Counted from the first letter of the stretch, positions 38,580 through 49,708 are shown. The stretch is 64,000 bases of DNA from Nocardioides cremeus (GCF_030518195.1 NZ_JAULSC010000001.1:530056-594055); one strand, 5' to 3'. The notes: generated by a model not told the origin, from the letters alone. Numbers and translations: made by a program.

Positions 38580-41462
38580 ATGACACTGGTGTGGCTGCTG
38601 GTCGCTCTTGCGGCGGTTCCCGTCCTCGCGGTCCCGCTGACCGGGGCGCTGCAACGCCGAGCGGGATGGCCGCTGGCCCTGGCCTTCCTCGCCCTCGCGG
38701 CCGCGATGGTCCCGTCCGCGCGCGAGGTCCTCGACGGTGGCGAGGTCACCTGGACGGCCGCCTGGCTGCCCGCCCTCGACGTCGAGCTGGCGCTGCGCAT
38801 GGACGGGCTCGGCCTGGTCTTCGTGATGATCGCCCTGCTCATCGGCGCAGCGGTCCTCGTCTACTCCGTGGAGTACCTCGGGGAGGGACGCCAGCTCGGC
38901 TTCTACCTGTGGATGACCGTCTTCGCCCTCGGCATGGTCGGGCTCGTCCTGGCCGACGACCTCGTCCTGCTGTTCGCGTGCTGGGAGATCACCTCCCTGG
39001 CCTCCTTCCTGCTGATCGCCCGGTCCGGTTCGGGGGCCGAGTCGGCGTCGGCTCGCACGCTGTTCATGACCTTCTTCGGTGGGCTCACCCTGCTGCTGGC
39101 CGTCGTGCTGATGGTGGTGGCCACCGGTACGACGTCGCTCTCGCAGGCGCTGGCCTCCGACGTGTGGACCGAGCGTCCCGGGTTCACCGCGGTGGTCGCG
39201 GTCCTGGTCGCCGTGGCCGGCTTCACCAAGGCCGCGCAGTTCCCCTTCCACCCCTGGCTGCCCGACGCGATGGCCGCCGCCACCCCGGTGAGCGCCTACC
39301 TGCACGCGGCCGCGGTGGTCAAGGCGGGCATCTACCTGATGCTGCGCTTCTCCGAGGCGTTCTCCGAGGTGCCGGTCTGGAACGCGCTGCTGATCAGCGT
39401 GGGCCTCTTCACCGCCGCGATGGCGGCGCTCTTCGCCTTCCAGCAGCACGACCTCAAGCGGCTGATGGCCTACTCGACGGTGAGCCAGCTGGGGCTGATC
39501 ACCGCGGCCATCGGTGTCGGCACCGAGAAGGCGCTGACCGCCGCCGTGATCCACACGATCGCCCACGCGTTGTTCAAGTCCGGGCTCTTCATGATGGTCG
39601 GCGTCATCGATCACGCCGCCGGCACCCGCGACATCCGACGTCTGCCCGAGCTGCGACGGGTGATGCCGTGGAGCTTCGCGACCGTCGTCCTCGGCACCGC
39701 GAGCATGGCCGGGATCCCGCCGATGCTCGGCTTCGTGAGCAAGGAGACGATCCTCGGCTCGATGCTGGAGGCCCCCGGCCCCGCCTGGGTGGGGGTCCTC
39801 GCGCTGGCTGCCGCCGGGCTCGGGTCGGTCCTGACCGTCGCCTACAGCGCCAAGATCGTGCTGGGGGGATTCGTCGACGGGGAGCGGGCCAAGACCTGCC
39901 ACGGTCCCAGCGCCGGGCTGTTCCTGCCCGCCGCGGCCCCGATCTGGGCCGGGCTGCCGCTCGGGCTCGCCGTGTGGGTCCTCGACGTCCCGGTCGAGCG
40001 CGCCGTCCAGGCGATGGGCGCGGAGTCGGCGTACGAGCTGAAGCTGTGGCACGGACTGGCTCCCGAGCTCTTCGTCAGCGCCGCCGTGATCGCGGTCGGC
40101 GCCGCGCTGATGACGCGGCGCCGGGCGCTCTACCGCAGGCTCGAGGTCGACCTGCTGCCCGGCACCGGCGCCGACGCGCTCGAGCGCATCTTCGCTGCCG
40201 CAGGCCACGTGGGCCGCAGGATCGCCTGGACGGTCGCCGCCGACCACCCGCGTCGCCACGTGGTCCCGCCGCTCGTCGTGCTGACCCTCGTCCTCGGGGT
40301 CGGCAGCCTCGCGGTCCTCGGCGTCGGCGACGTGCCCGCGACCCAGCCCGACCTGTGGCGGCCCATCGACGTCGGGCTGCTCGTCCTCATCGCGCTCGGT
40401 GTCGTCGCGACGTGCCTGGCCGACTCCCGGGTCGCCGCCACCGTCGCCCTCGGGGGCGTGGGGATCGCCGTCACCGTCCAGCTGTTCGCGCTGGGCGCGC
40501 CCGACGTGGGCCTGACCCAGCTGATGGTCGAGGTGCTGACCGTGGTGGTGATCATGCTGGTGCTGCGCCAGCTCCCGCGCCGCTTCGGGCGCTCGAACAT
40601 CCGCCGTCGCGGCGGTGCTCTCGTCCTGGCCGGCGGCCTCGGCGTCGCCGCGGGCCTGGGCACCTGGCTGCTGACCGGTCGCCGGGAGCGCTCCGGGCCG
40701 GCCGAGTACTACCTCTCCGAGGGCACCGAGGTGACCGGCGGCGACAACCTGGTCAACGTCATCCTCGTCGAGTTCCGGGCCCTGGACACCCTGGGCGAGC
40801 TCGCCGTGCTGGGCCTGGCCGGCGTCGCCATCGTCGCCGTCCTGACCACCATCCCCCGGGCGGCTCTCGACCCGCCCGGCTGGACCGACCGGGCCGAGCG
40901 GATCCCGCTGCGACCCGTCGCAGCCCTGCGGGACCCGCAGGCCCGAGCCGCGCTGCTCGACGCGCAGAGCAACCTGCGCGCGCTGCAGCTGCTGCTCCGG
41001 GTGGTCGGACCCGTCCTGCTCGTGCTGTCGGCCGTCATCTTCTGGCGCGGCCACAACGCCCCCGGCGGTGGCTTCATCGCGGCCCTCGTCGCCTCCGTGG
41101 TCGTGGCCCAGGTCTACCTGGCGCGTCCCGAGGACCGGGCCGTCGGCCCCGCGCGGCTGCACCTCGCACTGATCGGCGGTGGCGTGCTGACCGCCCTGGC
41201 CAGCGGACTGCTGGGCTACGCCGACTCCTCGTTCCTGCAGCCGCTCTACGGCACGGTCGCCGGCACCAAGCTCAGCACCTCCCTGGTCTTCGACATCGGG
41301 GTCTACGCCGCGGTGCTCGGCCTGGTGATGGTGGCCTTCGACCGGCTCGGCGCCACGCCACCGGACGGTTCCGCCACCGAGCACACGACCGGTGGTCCCG
41401 GCATCCTGGAGGGTGCCGCCTCATCGCCGGCCACCACGGAGACCAAGGAGGAGATCGGGTGA
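38580..41462 (+). CDS. mrpA: Mrp Na+/H+ antiporter, fused subunits A and B
   Basis: This 960-residue membrane protein is the large subunit of the Mrp (Mnh) multisubunit cation/proton antiporter, related to NuoL. Conserved parts include YSVEYLGEGRQLGFYLWM, FACWEITSLASFLLI, GFTKAAQFPFHPWLPDAMAAATPVSAYLHAAAVVKAGIYLM (proton channel Lys/His) and LFKSGLFMMVGVIDHA. The last 140 residues (LLLRVVGPVLLVLSAVIFWRGHNAPGGGFIAALVASVV) are a complete MrpB domain, so A and B are one polypeptide. It is the first of six genes, each overlapping the next by four bases. Confidence 0.94.
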   Translation: MTLVWLLVALAAVPVLAVPLTGALQRRAGWPLALAFLALAAAMVPSAREVLDGGEVTWTAAWLPALDVELALRMDGLGLVFVMIALLIGAAVLVYSVEYLGEGRQLGFYLWMTVFALGMVGLVLADDLVLLFACWEITSLASFLLIARSGSGAESASARTLFMTFFGGLTLLLAVVLMVVATGTTSLSQALASDVWTERPGFTAVVAVLVAVAGFTKAAQFPFHPWLPDAMAAATPVSAYLHAAAVVKAGIYLMLRFSEAFSEVPVWNALLISVGLFTAAMAALFAFQQHDLKRLMAYSTVSQLGLITAAIGVGTEKALTAAVIHTIAHALFKSGLFMMVGVIDHAAGTRDIRRLPELRRVMPWSFATVVLGTASMAGIPPMLGFVSKETILGSMLEAPGPAWVGVLALAAAGLGSVLTVAYSAKIVLGGFVDGERAKTCHGPSAGLFLPAAAPIWAGLPLGLAVWVLDVPVERAVQAMGAESAYELKLWHGLAPELFVSAAVIAVGAALMTRRRALYRRLEVDLLPGTGADALERIFAAAGHVGRRIAWTVAADHPRRHVVPPLVVLTLVLGVGSLAVLGVGDVPATQPDLWRPIDVGLLVLIALGVVATCLADSRVAATVALGGVGIAVTVQLFALGAPDVGLTQLMVEVLTVVVIMLVLRQLPRRFGRSNIRRRGGALVLAGGLGVAAGLGTWLLTGRRERSGPAEYYLSEGTEVTGGDNLVNVILVEFRALDTLGELAVLGLAGVAIVAVLTTIPRAALDPPGWTDRAERIPLRPVAALRDPQARAALLDAQSNLRALQLLLRVVGPVLLVLSAVIFWRGHNAPGGGFIAALVASVVVAQVYLARPEDRAVGPARLHLALIGGGVLTALASGLLGYADSSFLQPLYGTVAGTKLSTSLVFDIGVYAAVLGLVMVAFDRLGATPPDGSATEHTTGGPGILEGAASSPATTETKEEIG

Positions 41463-41794
41463 CCGTCCTGCCGATCACCATCGGGGTCCTGGTCGCCGGT
41501 GGCGTCTACCTGCTCTGCCAGCCGGGCCTGGTCCGCATCGTCTTCGGGATCACCCTGCTCTCGCACGGGGCCAACCTGGTGCTGCTCGCCTCCGGTGTCT
41601 CCGCCTGGCGCGGCGAGCCCCTGACCGGGGTGGGGGACCCGGCCGAGGCCGGCGACCCGCTGCCGATGGCCTTCGTGCTCACCGCCATCGTGATCACCCT
41701 CGCCGTCACCGTCTTCATGCTCGCGCTCGCCCGCATCGGCCACGACGACGACACCCGGCACGTGCCCGACACCGGAGAGGACCACCACGCATGA
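41459..41794 (+). CDS. mrpC: Mrp antiporter subunit C
   Basis: The 111-residue protein is homologous to NuoK: three TM helices, with GVYLLCQPGLVRIVFGITLLSHGANLVLLASG and PMAFVLTAIVITLAVTVFMLALA, which carries the conserved Pro-Met-x-x-x-Val-Leu-Thr-Ala-Ile-Val-Ile segment. It forms part of the proton path of the complex. GTG start overlapping the mrpA stop (GTGA). Confidence 0.93.
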   Translation: MTVLPITIGVLVAGGVYLLCQPGLVRIVFGITLLSHGANLVLLASGVSAWRGEPLTGVGDPAEAGDPLPMAFVLTAIVITLAVTVFMLALARIGHDDDTRHVPDTGEDHHA

Positions 41795-43299
41795 CCGGCT
41801 CCCTCCTCCCGCTGCTCGTCGTCGTGCCGCTGCTCGGCGCCGCCCTGGGTGCGCTCGTCCCCGGGGCAGTCGCGCGGGCCCTGCTCGTGCTCGCCCCGGT
41901 GGTGACCACCGCCGGTGGCGCCGCCCTGCTCGTCGAGCACGCGCAGACCCCCGTGCTGGCCCACAACGTCGGCGGGTTCGTCCCCGGGATCGCCATCCCC
42001 CTGGTCTCCGACACCTTCACCGCCGTGATGATCACCGTCACCGGCTTCACGACCACCGCGTGCATCGGGTTCGCGCTCGTCACGGGGGAGGCCCGGCTCC
42101 GCTTCTTCCCGACCCTGGTGATGATGCTGTCCGCCGGGGTCAACGGTGCGCTGCTGACCGGCGACGTGTTCAACCTGTTCGTCTTCATCGAGGTGATGCT
42201 GCTCCCGTCGTACGCGCTGATCGCGATGACCGGGACGTGGCGGCGCCTCGGCATCGGGCGGCTCTTCGTGGTGGTCAACCTGGTCACGTCGACGATCCTG
42301 CTGATCGGCGTCGGCCTGGTGTACGGCGTCGCCGGCTCGGTGAACATGGCGGTCCTCTCGGGCGTGGACGCCGACGACCCGCGGTTCCAGCTGGCGGTGG
42401 GGGTGGTCCTCCTCGCGCTGGCGGTCAAGGCCGGCGTCGTTCCCCTGCACGGCTGGCTGCCCCGTGCCTACCCGGCCACCTCGGCCACCGTGATGGCGCT
42501 CTTCTCCGCCCTGCACACCAAGGTCGCGATCTACGCGATCTTCCGGATCCACCAGACCGTCCTCGACGGTGCCACCTCGTGGATGGTGCCGCTCCTGGTG
42601 GTCTTCGGCGTCACCATGCTCGTCGGTGCCTACGGTTCCCTCGGCGAGCGGATGGTGCGACGCAGCCTGGCCTGGCAGATGATCGCCGGCGTCGGCTACA
42701 TCCTCATCGGGCTGGGGGTCGGGACCCAGCTCGGGCTCGCCGCCGGGCTGTTCTACATGGTCCACCACATCCTGGTGATGGGCTCGCTGCTGCTCAGCTC
42801 GGGAGCCATCGAGCGTGCCTACCTGACCCACCAGTTCCTCGGGCTCTCCGGGCTGATGCGCCGCGAGCCGCTGCTCGCGGTGGTCGTGGCGCTCGCGATG
42901 ATGTCGCTGGTCGGCTTCCCGCCCTCGTCCGGGTTCTTCGGCAAGGTCGGCATCGCCCGCGCCGCCGCCGACCTCGAGGGTGCCTGGATCTGGCTGGTGC
43001 TCGGCGTCCTGGTCGTGGCCAGCATCGGCACCCTGCTGTCGATGACGAAGCTGTGGGGCGACGTCTTCTGGGGCCCGCCGCTGGAGGAGTCCCCGTCCCG
43101 GGGCAAGGGCCACACCGACCTGCCCCCCGTCGACGCCGAGACCCGGATGCAGAAGCGGAGCCTGGCCCCGGCCGGCGCGCTGCTGCTGGTCTCGCTCGCG
43201 ATCTTCGTGGTGCCGGGGCCGTTGTGGGAGCTGTGCCTGCAGGCGGCCGAGGGCCTGCTCGACGTGACGGCGTACGTCGAGGCGGTGACCGCGCCATGA
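41791..43299 (+). CDS. mrpD: Mrp antiporter subunit D
   Basis: This 502-residue NuoM/NuoN-like channel subunit has the conserved features of the family: MMLSAGVNGALLTGDVFNLFVFIEVMLLPSYALIA (helix-5 Glu), LALAVKAGVVPLHGWLPRAYPATSATVMALFSALHTKVAIYAI (Lys/His channel region) and LFYMVHHILVMGSLLLSSG. It provides the second antiporter-like half channel of the Mrp complex. It is coupled by ATGA overlaps at both ends. Confidence 0.95.
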   Translation: MTGSLLPLLVVVPLLGAALGALVPGAVARALLVLAPVVTTAGGAALLVEHAQTPVLAHNVGGFVPGIAIPLVSDTFTAVMITVTGFTTTACIGFALVTGEARLRFFPTLVMMLSAGVNGALLTGDVFNLFVFIEVMLLPSYALIAMTGTWRRLGIGRLFVVVNLVTSTILLIGVGLVYGVAGSVNMAVLSGVDADDPRFQLAVGVVLLALAVKAGVVPLHGWLPRAYPATSATVMALFSALHTKVAIYAIFRIHQTVLDGATSWMVPLLVVFGVTMLVGAYGSLGERMVRRSLAWQMIAGVGYILIGLGVGTQLGLAAGLFYMVHHILVMGSLLLSSGAIERAYLTHQFLGLSGLMRREPLLAVVVALAMMSLVGFPPSSGFFGKVGIARAAADLEGAWIWLVLGVLVVASIGTLLSMTKLWGDVFWGPPLEESPSRGKGHTDLPPVDAETRMQKRSLAPAGALLLVSLAIFVVPGPLWELCLQAAEGLLDVTAYVEAVTAP

Positions 43300-43646
43300 C
43301 CCTCCTGCGCCTGGTCCTCCTCTACGCCCCCTGGCTGGTCTGGCAGCTGACCGTCTCCGTGCTGCGCCTGGCCGCCGACGTGGGCACCCCCGGCTCCACC
43401 CAGCGACCCAGGATCGTCAAGCTCGCGCTCGACGACCTCACCGACCTGGAGGTCACCTTGCTGACCAGCTCGATCACCATCACCCCCGGGACGCTCGTGC
43501 TCGGCGTGTCCCCGGCGGACGGCGATCAGCCGCCCGCGGCGTTCGTGCAGGCGCTCTTCGGCGAGGACGAGGAGGCCGTGCACGCCGACCTCGTCGGGAT
43601 GCGCGCCCACGTGCTGGCCGCCACCCGCGGACGGGGCGCGCGATGA
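43296..43646 (+). CDS. mrpE: Mrp antiporter subunit E
   Basis: The 116-residue subunit has an N-terminal membrane part (LLRLVLLYAPWLVWQLTVSVLRLA) and a cytosolic domain with the family signature PRIVKLALDDLTDLEVTLLTSSITITPGTLVLGVSPAD. It lacks the two extra N-terminal helices of some relatives and is therefore short. Translationally coupled on both sides. Confidence 0.9.
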   Translation: MTLLRLVLLYAPWLVWQLTVSVLRLAADVGTPGSTQRPRIVKLALDDLTDLEVTLLTSSITITPGTLVLGVSPADGDQPPAAFVQALFGEDEEAVHADLVGMRAHVLAATRGRGAR

Positions 43647-43903
43647 GCGTGCTCGTCGTGGCCGCCATCGTCGTGGTCGTCATCGCCTCGGCCCTCGGCA
43701 CGGTGCAGATCCTGCGGGGTCCCGACGACGCGAGCCGCGCGGTCGCGGGCGACCTGCTCTTCTTCTGCGCGACGGCGGTGTTCGTCCTGGTCGGCGTGCT
43801 CGGCTCGATCCCGGTCCTGTACGACGTGGCCCTGCTCGCGGCGCTGTGCGGGATCCTCGCCACGGCGGCGTTCGCCCGGATGCTCACCCGGGGCGAGCGA
43901 TGA
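43643..43903 (+). CDS. mrpF: Mrp antiporter subunit F
   Basis: The 86-residue subunit has three TM helices. LGTVQILRGPDDASRAVAGDLLFFCATAVFVLVG contains the conserved R-G-P-x-x-x-x-R-x-x-x-x-D pattern, followed by YDVALLAALCGILATAAFAR. ATGA overlaps at both ends. Confidence 0.92.
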   Translation: MSVLVVAAIVVVVIASALGTVQILRGPDDASRAVAGDLLFFCATAVFVLVGVLGSIPVLYDVALLAALCGILATAAFARMLTRGER

Positions 43904-44280
43904 GCGCCGGGGACGTCGGGGCGGTGGTGGCGGGACTGCTGATGCTGCTCGGCGCGCTGTTCTTCCTCGTCACGGCCCTGGGCATGCTGCGCTCGCGCGA
44001 CGCCATCAGCCGGGTCAACAACCTCAGCCCCGCCACCGGCGCCGGCCTGCCGCTGGTCATCATCGGCGCGGCGGTGCACGACCTGTCCGCCGGCGACCTC
44101 ACCGTCCTCGACGGCGTCAAGGCGGCCCTGGCGGTCGGCGCCGCACTGGTCGTGTCGTCGGTGGCGAGCAACATGCTGGGGCGGGCGGCGTACCGCAGCC
44201 AGACCGAGCTCGACCCCCGCACCGTGGGCAACGCCCTCGAGCCGTTCGAGGAGCTCGAAGGACACGAGCACGAGGACTAG
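43900..44280 (+). CDS. mrpG: Mrp antiporter subunit G
   Basis: The 126-residue subunit has three TM helices with the family pattern LMLLGALFFLVTALGMLRSRDAISRVNNLSPATGAGLPLVIIGAAV and an acidic, His-containing C-terminal tail (FEELEGHEHED). It is the last gene of the operon, followed 27 bases later by a very strong hairpin terminator. The complex exports Na+ in exchange for protons and supports pH and salt tolerance. Confidence 0.93.
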   Translation: MSAGDVGAVVAGLLMLLGALFFLVTALGMLRSRDAISRVNNLSPATGAGLPLVIIGAAVHDLSAGDLTVLDGVKAALAVGAALVVSSVASNMLGRAAYRSQTELDPRTVGNALEPFEELEGHEHED

Positions 44281-44307
44281 CGCCTCCGCTCCGCCCGCCC
44301 GTGCAGC

Positions 44308-44338
44308 AAGCCCGCCCCGGCAGTGCCGGGGCGGGCTT
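44308..44338. terminator. Strong intrinsic terminator after the mrp operon
   Basis: AAGCCCGCCCCGGC (44308-44321) pairs perfectly over 14 bp with its complement at 44325-44338, around an AGT loop. The ends AA/TT give a short T stretch on either strand, so it can work for the mrp operon and for the converging gene ending at 44372. Confidence 0.9.
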
Positions 44339-44371
44339 CGTGGTGCTGTGGCGCGGCGAGCCGGGCGCCGG

Positions 44372-44869
44372 TCAGAGGCTGGTGGCGCTGTCCTCCGCCC
44401 AGCCACCGGGGCCACCGGGGCCACCGGGGCCGCCGTGCCCGCCGTGGCCGCCGCGTCGGCCGGGGCCCCGCAGCTCGCCGGACTCGGCGCGCCCGAGCAC
44501 CTCGTCGGCCTCCTCCTGGGTCAGCTCGCCCGCCTCGACGGCCTCGGCGAGGCGCTCCTCCAGGCGCTCGAGGTGCTCGGTCTGCATCTCGGCGCGCAGG
44601 TCGGTCTGCACCTTCTCCAGTGCGGCCGCGACCTCGTCGGCGTCGAGGCCGAGCTCGGCGGCCAGGGCGTCGGCCAGGGCGGCCTGCATCTCGGCACGCC
44701 GGTCCTCGGCGTCCTCGGTGTCGTTGTCGTCGTCGGCTCCCTGTCCTGCGACCTGGGAGCCCTGGCTCTCGGTGTCCTGGGCCAGGGCCGGCACGGCCCA
44801 GGCGGCGAGCCCGGTGCCGGCGGTGGCGGCCAGGACGACCCCGGCGGTGAACGTTGCTGTGCGACGCAT
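44372..44869 (-). CDS. Secreted acidic helical protein with Gly-His/Gly-Pro tail
   Basis: This 165-residue protein has a signal peptide (MRRTATFTAGVVLAATAGTGLAAWAVPALAQ, cleavage after Ala-Leu-Ala at about residue 30), a Gln/Asp-rich stretch and then a charged helical domain, AELGLDADEVAAALEKVQTDL, with EAGELTQEEADEVLGRAESGE. The C-terminus is (Gly-His-Gly)/(Gly-Pro-Gly) repeats, GGHGGHGGPGGPGGPGG. The helical part resembles small EF-hand-less calcium- or metal-associated secreted proteins common in actinobacteria; the His-rich tail may bind metal. The function is unknown. Confidence 0.75.
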   Translation of the reverse strand: MRRTATFTAGVVLAATAGTGLAAWAVPALAQDTESQGSQVAGQGADDDNDTEDAEDRRAEMQAALADALAAELGLDADEVAAALEKVQTDLRAEMQTEHLERLEERLAEAVEAGELTQEEADEVLGRAESGELRGPGRRGGHGGHGGPGGPGGPGGWAEDSATSL

Positions 44870-44924
44870 GTCGCTCCTCCTCGGTGCTGTGGGTGGGTCG
44901 GGACCAGCGTGCGGACCCGACCTG

Positions 44925-45716
44925 TCACCCGGCTCCGGCCGGCCTGTGAGGAACCTGGGTGTCCGCCCGTCGAGGGGCCGGGCGCCACGTGGCCAGGAGC
45001 GCGAGGGCCAGCAGCAGCTCGATGAGGTCGCCACCGAAGTACATCAACGAGCCGGCCGCCCGCATCTCCTGCGCCGGCTCGTCGACCCGCACCAGCACGC
45101 CGGCGTGCAGCAGCTGCGAGAGCGTGGCGTGCACGGCCACCGCGACGCCGAGCGCGACCAGCCGGGCCCGCACCGAGGCCCGCCCCGCCGCGGGGTCCGG
45201 CCCGGCGATCGCCCAGGTGAACAGCAGCCCGGCCGCGAGCAGGTGCACGTGCACCAGGGCGTGCACCAGGTCGTGGCGGGTGCTCAGCTCGTAGAGCGGG
45301 GTCAGGTAGAGCACCACCAGCCCGCCGCTGCTGAGCACCAGCGCGGGCACGGGGTGTGCCAGCACCCGCCCGACCGGTCCGTGCAGCAGCGGGCCCAGGC
45401 GTCGCGCGGCGCGGTGCGGCAGCCGGCGCAGCAGCAGCGTCGTGGGCGCCCCGAGCACGAGGAGCAGCGGGGCCAGCATCGCCAGCAGGAGGTGCTGGGC
45501 GGCGTGGCCGGCGAAGTCGCGGTCGGCCCAGGCGTCGACGTCCGGCGACAGGGCCAGGACGACCAGGGTGGTGCCGGCGAGGAACGACGCCGTACGCCGT
45601 GCCGGCCAGCCGCGCCGCTCCCGCTCGAGGGCCGCGCCCCAGGCGTAGGCCGTGCCCGCCAGGCCGGCCAGCAGCAGCGGCGCCCAGCCCAGCAGCTGCG
45701 CGACCAGGTCGATCAC
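44925..45716 (-). CDS. ctaG: Cytochrome c oxidase assembly protein CtaG (caa3 type)
   Basis: This 263-residue multi-pass protein (seven predicted hydrophobic stretches) has the caa3_CtaG family features: WADRDFAGHAAQHLLLAMLAPLLLVLGAPTTLLLR, STRHDLVHALVHVHLLAAGLLFTWAI and a late MRAAGSLMYFGGDLIELLLAL. The conserved His residues in the membrane are thought to handle copper for CuB insertion into cytochrome oxidase. It starts at GTG 45716, overlapping the stop of the DUF2243 gene (GTGA). Confidence 0.85.
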   Translation of the reverse strand: MIDLVAQLLGWAPLLLAGLAGTAYAWGAALERERRGWPARRTASFLAGTTLVVLALSPDVDAWADRDFAGHAAQHLLLAMLAPLLLVLGAPTTLLLRRLPHRAARRLGPLLHGPVGRVLAHPVPALVLSSGGLVVLYLTPLYELSTRHDLVHALVHVHLLAAGLLFTWAIAGPDPAAGRASVRARLVALGVAVAVHATLSQLLHAGVLVRVDEPAQEMRAAGSLMYFGGDLIELLLALALLATWRPAPRRADTQVPHRPAGAG

Positions 45717-46264
45717 GGGTCGTCGTGGACCCGGGCGCCCCGCTGCAGCAGCCAGCCGCCGACGAGCAGCAGGGCGCCGAGCGCCAGGAAGCCCAGGTCC
45801 CACCAGGTCTGGTGCGGCCCGCTGCGCACGTGGTGGATGCCGAGCAGGTGGTGGTCGACGACGCCCTCGACGAGGTTGAAGAGGCCCCACCCGGCCAGCA
45901 CCCAGCCCCACAGGGCCCGCGAGGTCCACACCCGCCCGCGCGAGTGCTGGATCCTGGAGTACAGCAGGGCCAGCCCGCCCAGGACGAGCAGCCAGGTGGC
46001 AGTGTGGAAGAAGCCGTCCCACAGCGTGTTGATCTCGAGGCCGTGGACGGTGGTGTCGGGGTAGTAGGGCACCCCGATGTTGTCGGTGTCGGTCGAGGTC
46101 AGCATGTGGTGCCACTGCAGGACCTGGTGGATCAGGATGCCGTCGACGAAGCCGCCGAGGCCGGCGCCGAGGAGCAGCCCGGGAGCGGTGAGGCTGGGCG
46201 CCCCGGCCCGGTCCTGCCCGCCTGCCCGGCCGACGGCGGGGGTGGGGGAGGTGCTGGAGGACAT
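45713..46264 (-). CDS. DUF2243 membrane protein
   Basis: This 183-residue protein has four TM helices and the DUF2243 signature: [23 protein letters not shown], then [28 protein letters not shown] and [22 protein letters not shown]. The many membrane His residues suggest metal or heme handling. Genes of this family frequently sit beside ctaG, as here, implying a shared role in oxidase assembly; this is inference. The ATG at 46264 has a GGAGA ribosome site. Confidence 0.85.
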   Translation of the reverse strand: MSSSTSPTPAVGRAGGQDRAGAPSLTAPGLLLGAGLGGFVDGILIHQVLQWHHMLTSTDTDNIGVPYYPDTTVHGLEINTLWDGFFHTATWLLVLGGLALLYSRIQHSRGRVWTSRALWGWVLAGWGLFNLVEGVVDHHLLGIHHVRSGPHQTWWDLGFLALGALLLVGGWLLQRGARVHDDP

Positions 46265-46352
46265 GGGGTCTCCTCTCGGGTCGGGTGCGCGCACAGGTAC
46301 CCCCGGGGCCGGGACCCGAAACGGCAACCACCCGGACGGTCAGTCCCAGCCA

Positions 46353-46368
46353 GTCTCAGATCCGAGAC
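46353..46368. promoter_or_regulatory. Possible operator upstream of hutH
   Basis: GTCTCAGATCCGAGAC is an imperfect palindrome (14 of 16 positions symmetric) 54 bases before the hutH ATG, in the 158-base gap divergent from the DUF2243 gene. No known Hut regulator motif was matched. Confidence 0.35.
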
Positions 46369-46422
46369 GACGGGCCGGTCGTGGCTCTGGCGAGCGGCGG
46401 GTGCCGGTCGGAGCATGGAGGC

Positions 46423-48017
46423 ATGCACCAGCACCAGAGCCACGAGCGCACCCCGCCGGCCACCAGCGTCCTCGGGGTCGGCCCGGTCACCCCCGAGCAG
46501 CTGCTGGCGGTGGCCCGCCACGGTGGCGGGGTCCGGCTCGGCGACGACGCCGTCGCCGCGATCGAGCGTGGCCGCGCGGTCGTCGAGGAGCTCGCCGCGG
46601 CCCCCACGCCGGCGTACGGCATCTCGACCGGCTTCGGGGCGCTGGCCACCCGGCACATCCCCACCGAGCTGCGCGCCCAGCTGCAGCGCTCGCTGGTGCG
46701 CTCGCACGCCGCCGGCTCCGGGCCCGAGGTCGAGACCGAGGTGACCCGCGGGCTGATGCTGCTGCGCCTCTCGACGCTGGCCACCGGCCACACCGGCATC
46801 CGGCTCGAGACGGCCCAGCTGCTCGCCGACCTGCTCACCCACCGGATCACCCCGGTCGTGCACGAGCACGGCTCGCTCGGCTGCTCCGGCGACCTGGCGC
46901 CGCTCTCGCACTGCGCCCTGGCGCTGATGGGGGAGGGGACGGTGCGCGACGCCGCCGGTGCGCTGGTGCCGGCCGCCGACGCGCTGGCCGCCGTGGGCCT
47001 GCGGCCGGTCGAGCTGGCCGCCAAGGAGGGGCTGGCGCTGATCAACGGCACCGACGGGATGCTGGCGATGCTGCTGATGGCCATCGCCGACCTGCGGGTG
47101 CTGCTGCGCACCGCCGACGTGGCCGCGGCGATGTCGGTCGAGGGCCAGCTCGGCACCGACCGGGTCTTCGCCGCCGACCTGCAGGCGCTGCGCCCGCACC
47201 CCGGGCAGGCCGCCTCGGCCGCCAACCTGGTGCGACTGCTGGAGGGCTCGGCGGTCGTCGCCTCGCACCGCGGGCCGGAGTGCCACCGCGTGCAGGACGC
47301 CTACTCGCTGCGCTGCTCGCCGCAGGTGCACGGCGCGGCCCGCGACACCCTCGAGCACTGCGACCTGGTCGCCTCGCGCGAGCTGGCCAGCGCCGTCGAC
47401 AACCCCGTGGTGCTGGCCGCCGACGACGGGCAGGACGGGCAGGGCGGTCGGGTGGAGTCCAACGGCAACTTCCACGGGGCGCCGGTCGCCTACGCCCTCG
47501 ACTTCCTGGCCATCGTCGCCGCCGACGTCGCCTCCATCAGCGAGCGACGCACCGACCGCTTCCTCGACAAGGCCCGCAACCACGGGCTGCCGCCGTTCCT
47601 GGCCCACGACCCCGGCGTCGACTCCGGGCTGATGATCGCGCAGTACACCCAGGCGGCCATCGTCTCGGAGATGAAGCGGCTGGCCGCGCCGGCCTCCGTC
47701 GACTCCATCCCCAGCAGCGCCATGCAGGAGGACCACGTCTCGATGGGCTGGTCGGCGGCGCGCAAGCTGCGCCGCGCCGTCGACGGGCTCACCCGGGTAG
47801 TGGCCATCGAGGTCCTCACCGCCGCCCGCGCCCTCGACCTGCGCGCCCCGCTGGCCCCCGCCCCGGCCACCGCCGCCGTCGTGGCGCTGCTGCGCGAGGC
47901 AGGGGTCGAGGGCCCCGGCCCCGACCGCCACCTGTCCCCGGAGATCGAGACCACCGTCGGCCTGGTCGCCTCCGGAGCCGTCCTGTCCGCCGTCGAGCAC
48001 CAGATCGGAGCCCTCGC

Positions 48018-48021
<4 letters not shown>
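46423..48021 (+). CDS. hutH: Histidine ammonia-lyase
   Basis: This 532-residue enzyme deaminates histidine to urocanate and ammonia, the first step of histidine use. The MIO cofactor tripeptide is in [14 protein letters not shown]: Cys154-Ser155-Gly156, with Cys in place of the usual Ala, as I recall for streptomycete histidases. [11 protein letters not shown] (catalytic Tyr loop), [13 protein letters not shown] and [15 protein letters not shown] are further signatures. GGAGG sits only one base before the ATG at 46423, so the exact start is a little uncertain. The stop overlaps the hutU start. Confidence 0.94.
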
Positions 48022-49694
<1,673 letters not shown>

Positions 49695-49708
49695 GCCGGC
49701 CGTGCGGT

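Noticed and set aside
38472..41384. Long minus-strand open frame opposite mrpA
   Set aside because: Gln/Asp/Gly/His-rich composition expected from the complement of GC-rich membrane-protein codons; mrpA is well supported on the other strand.
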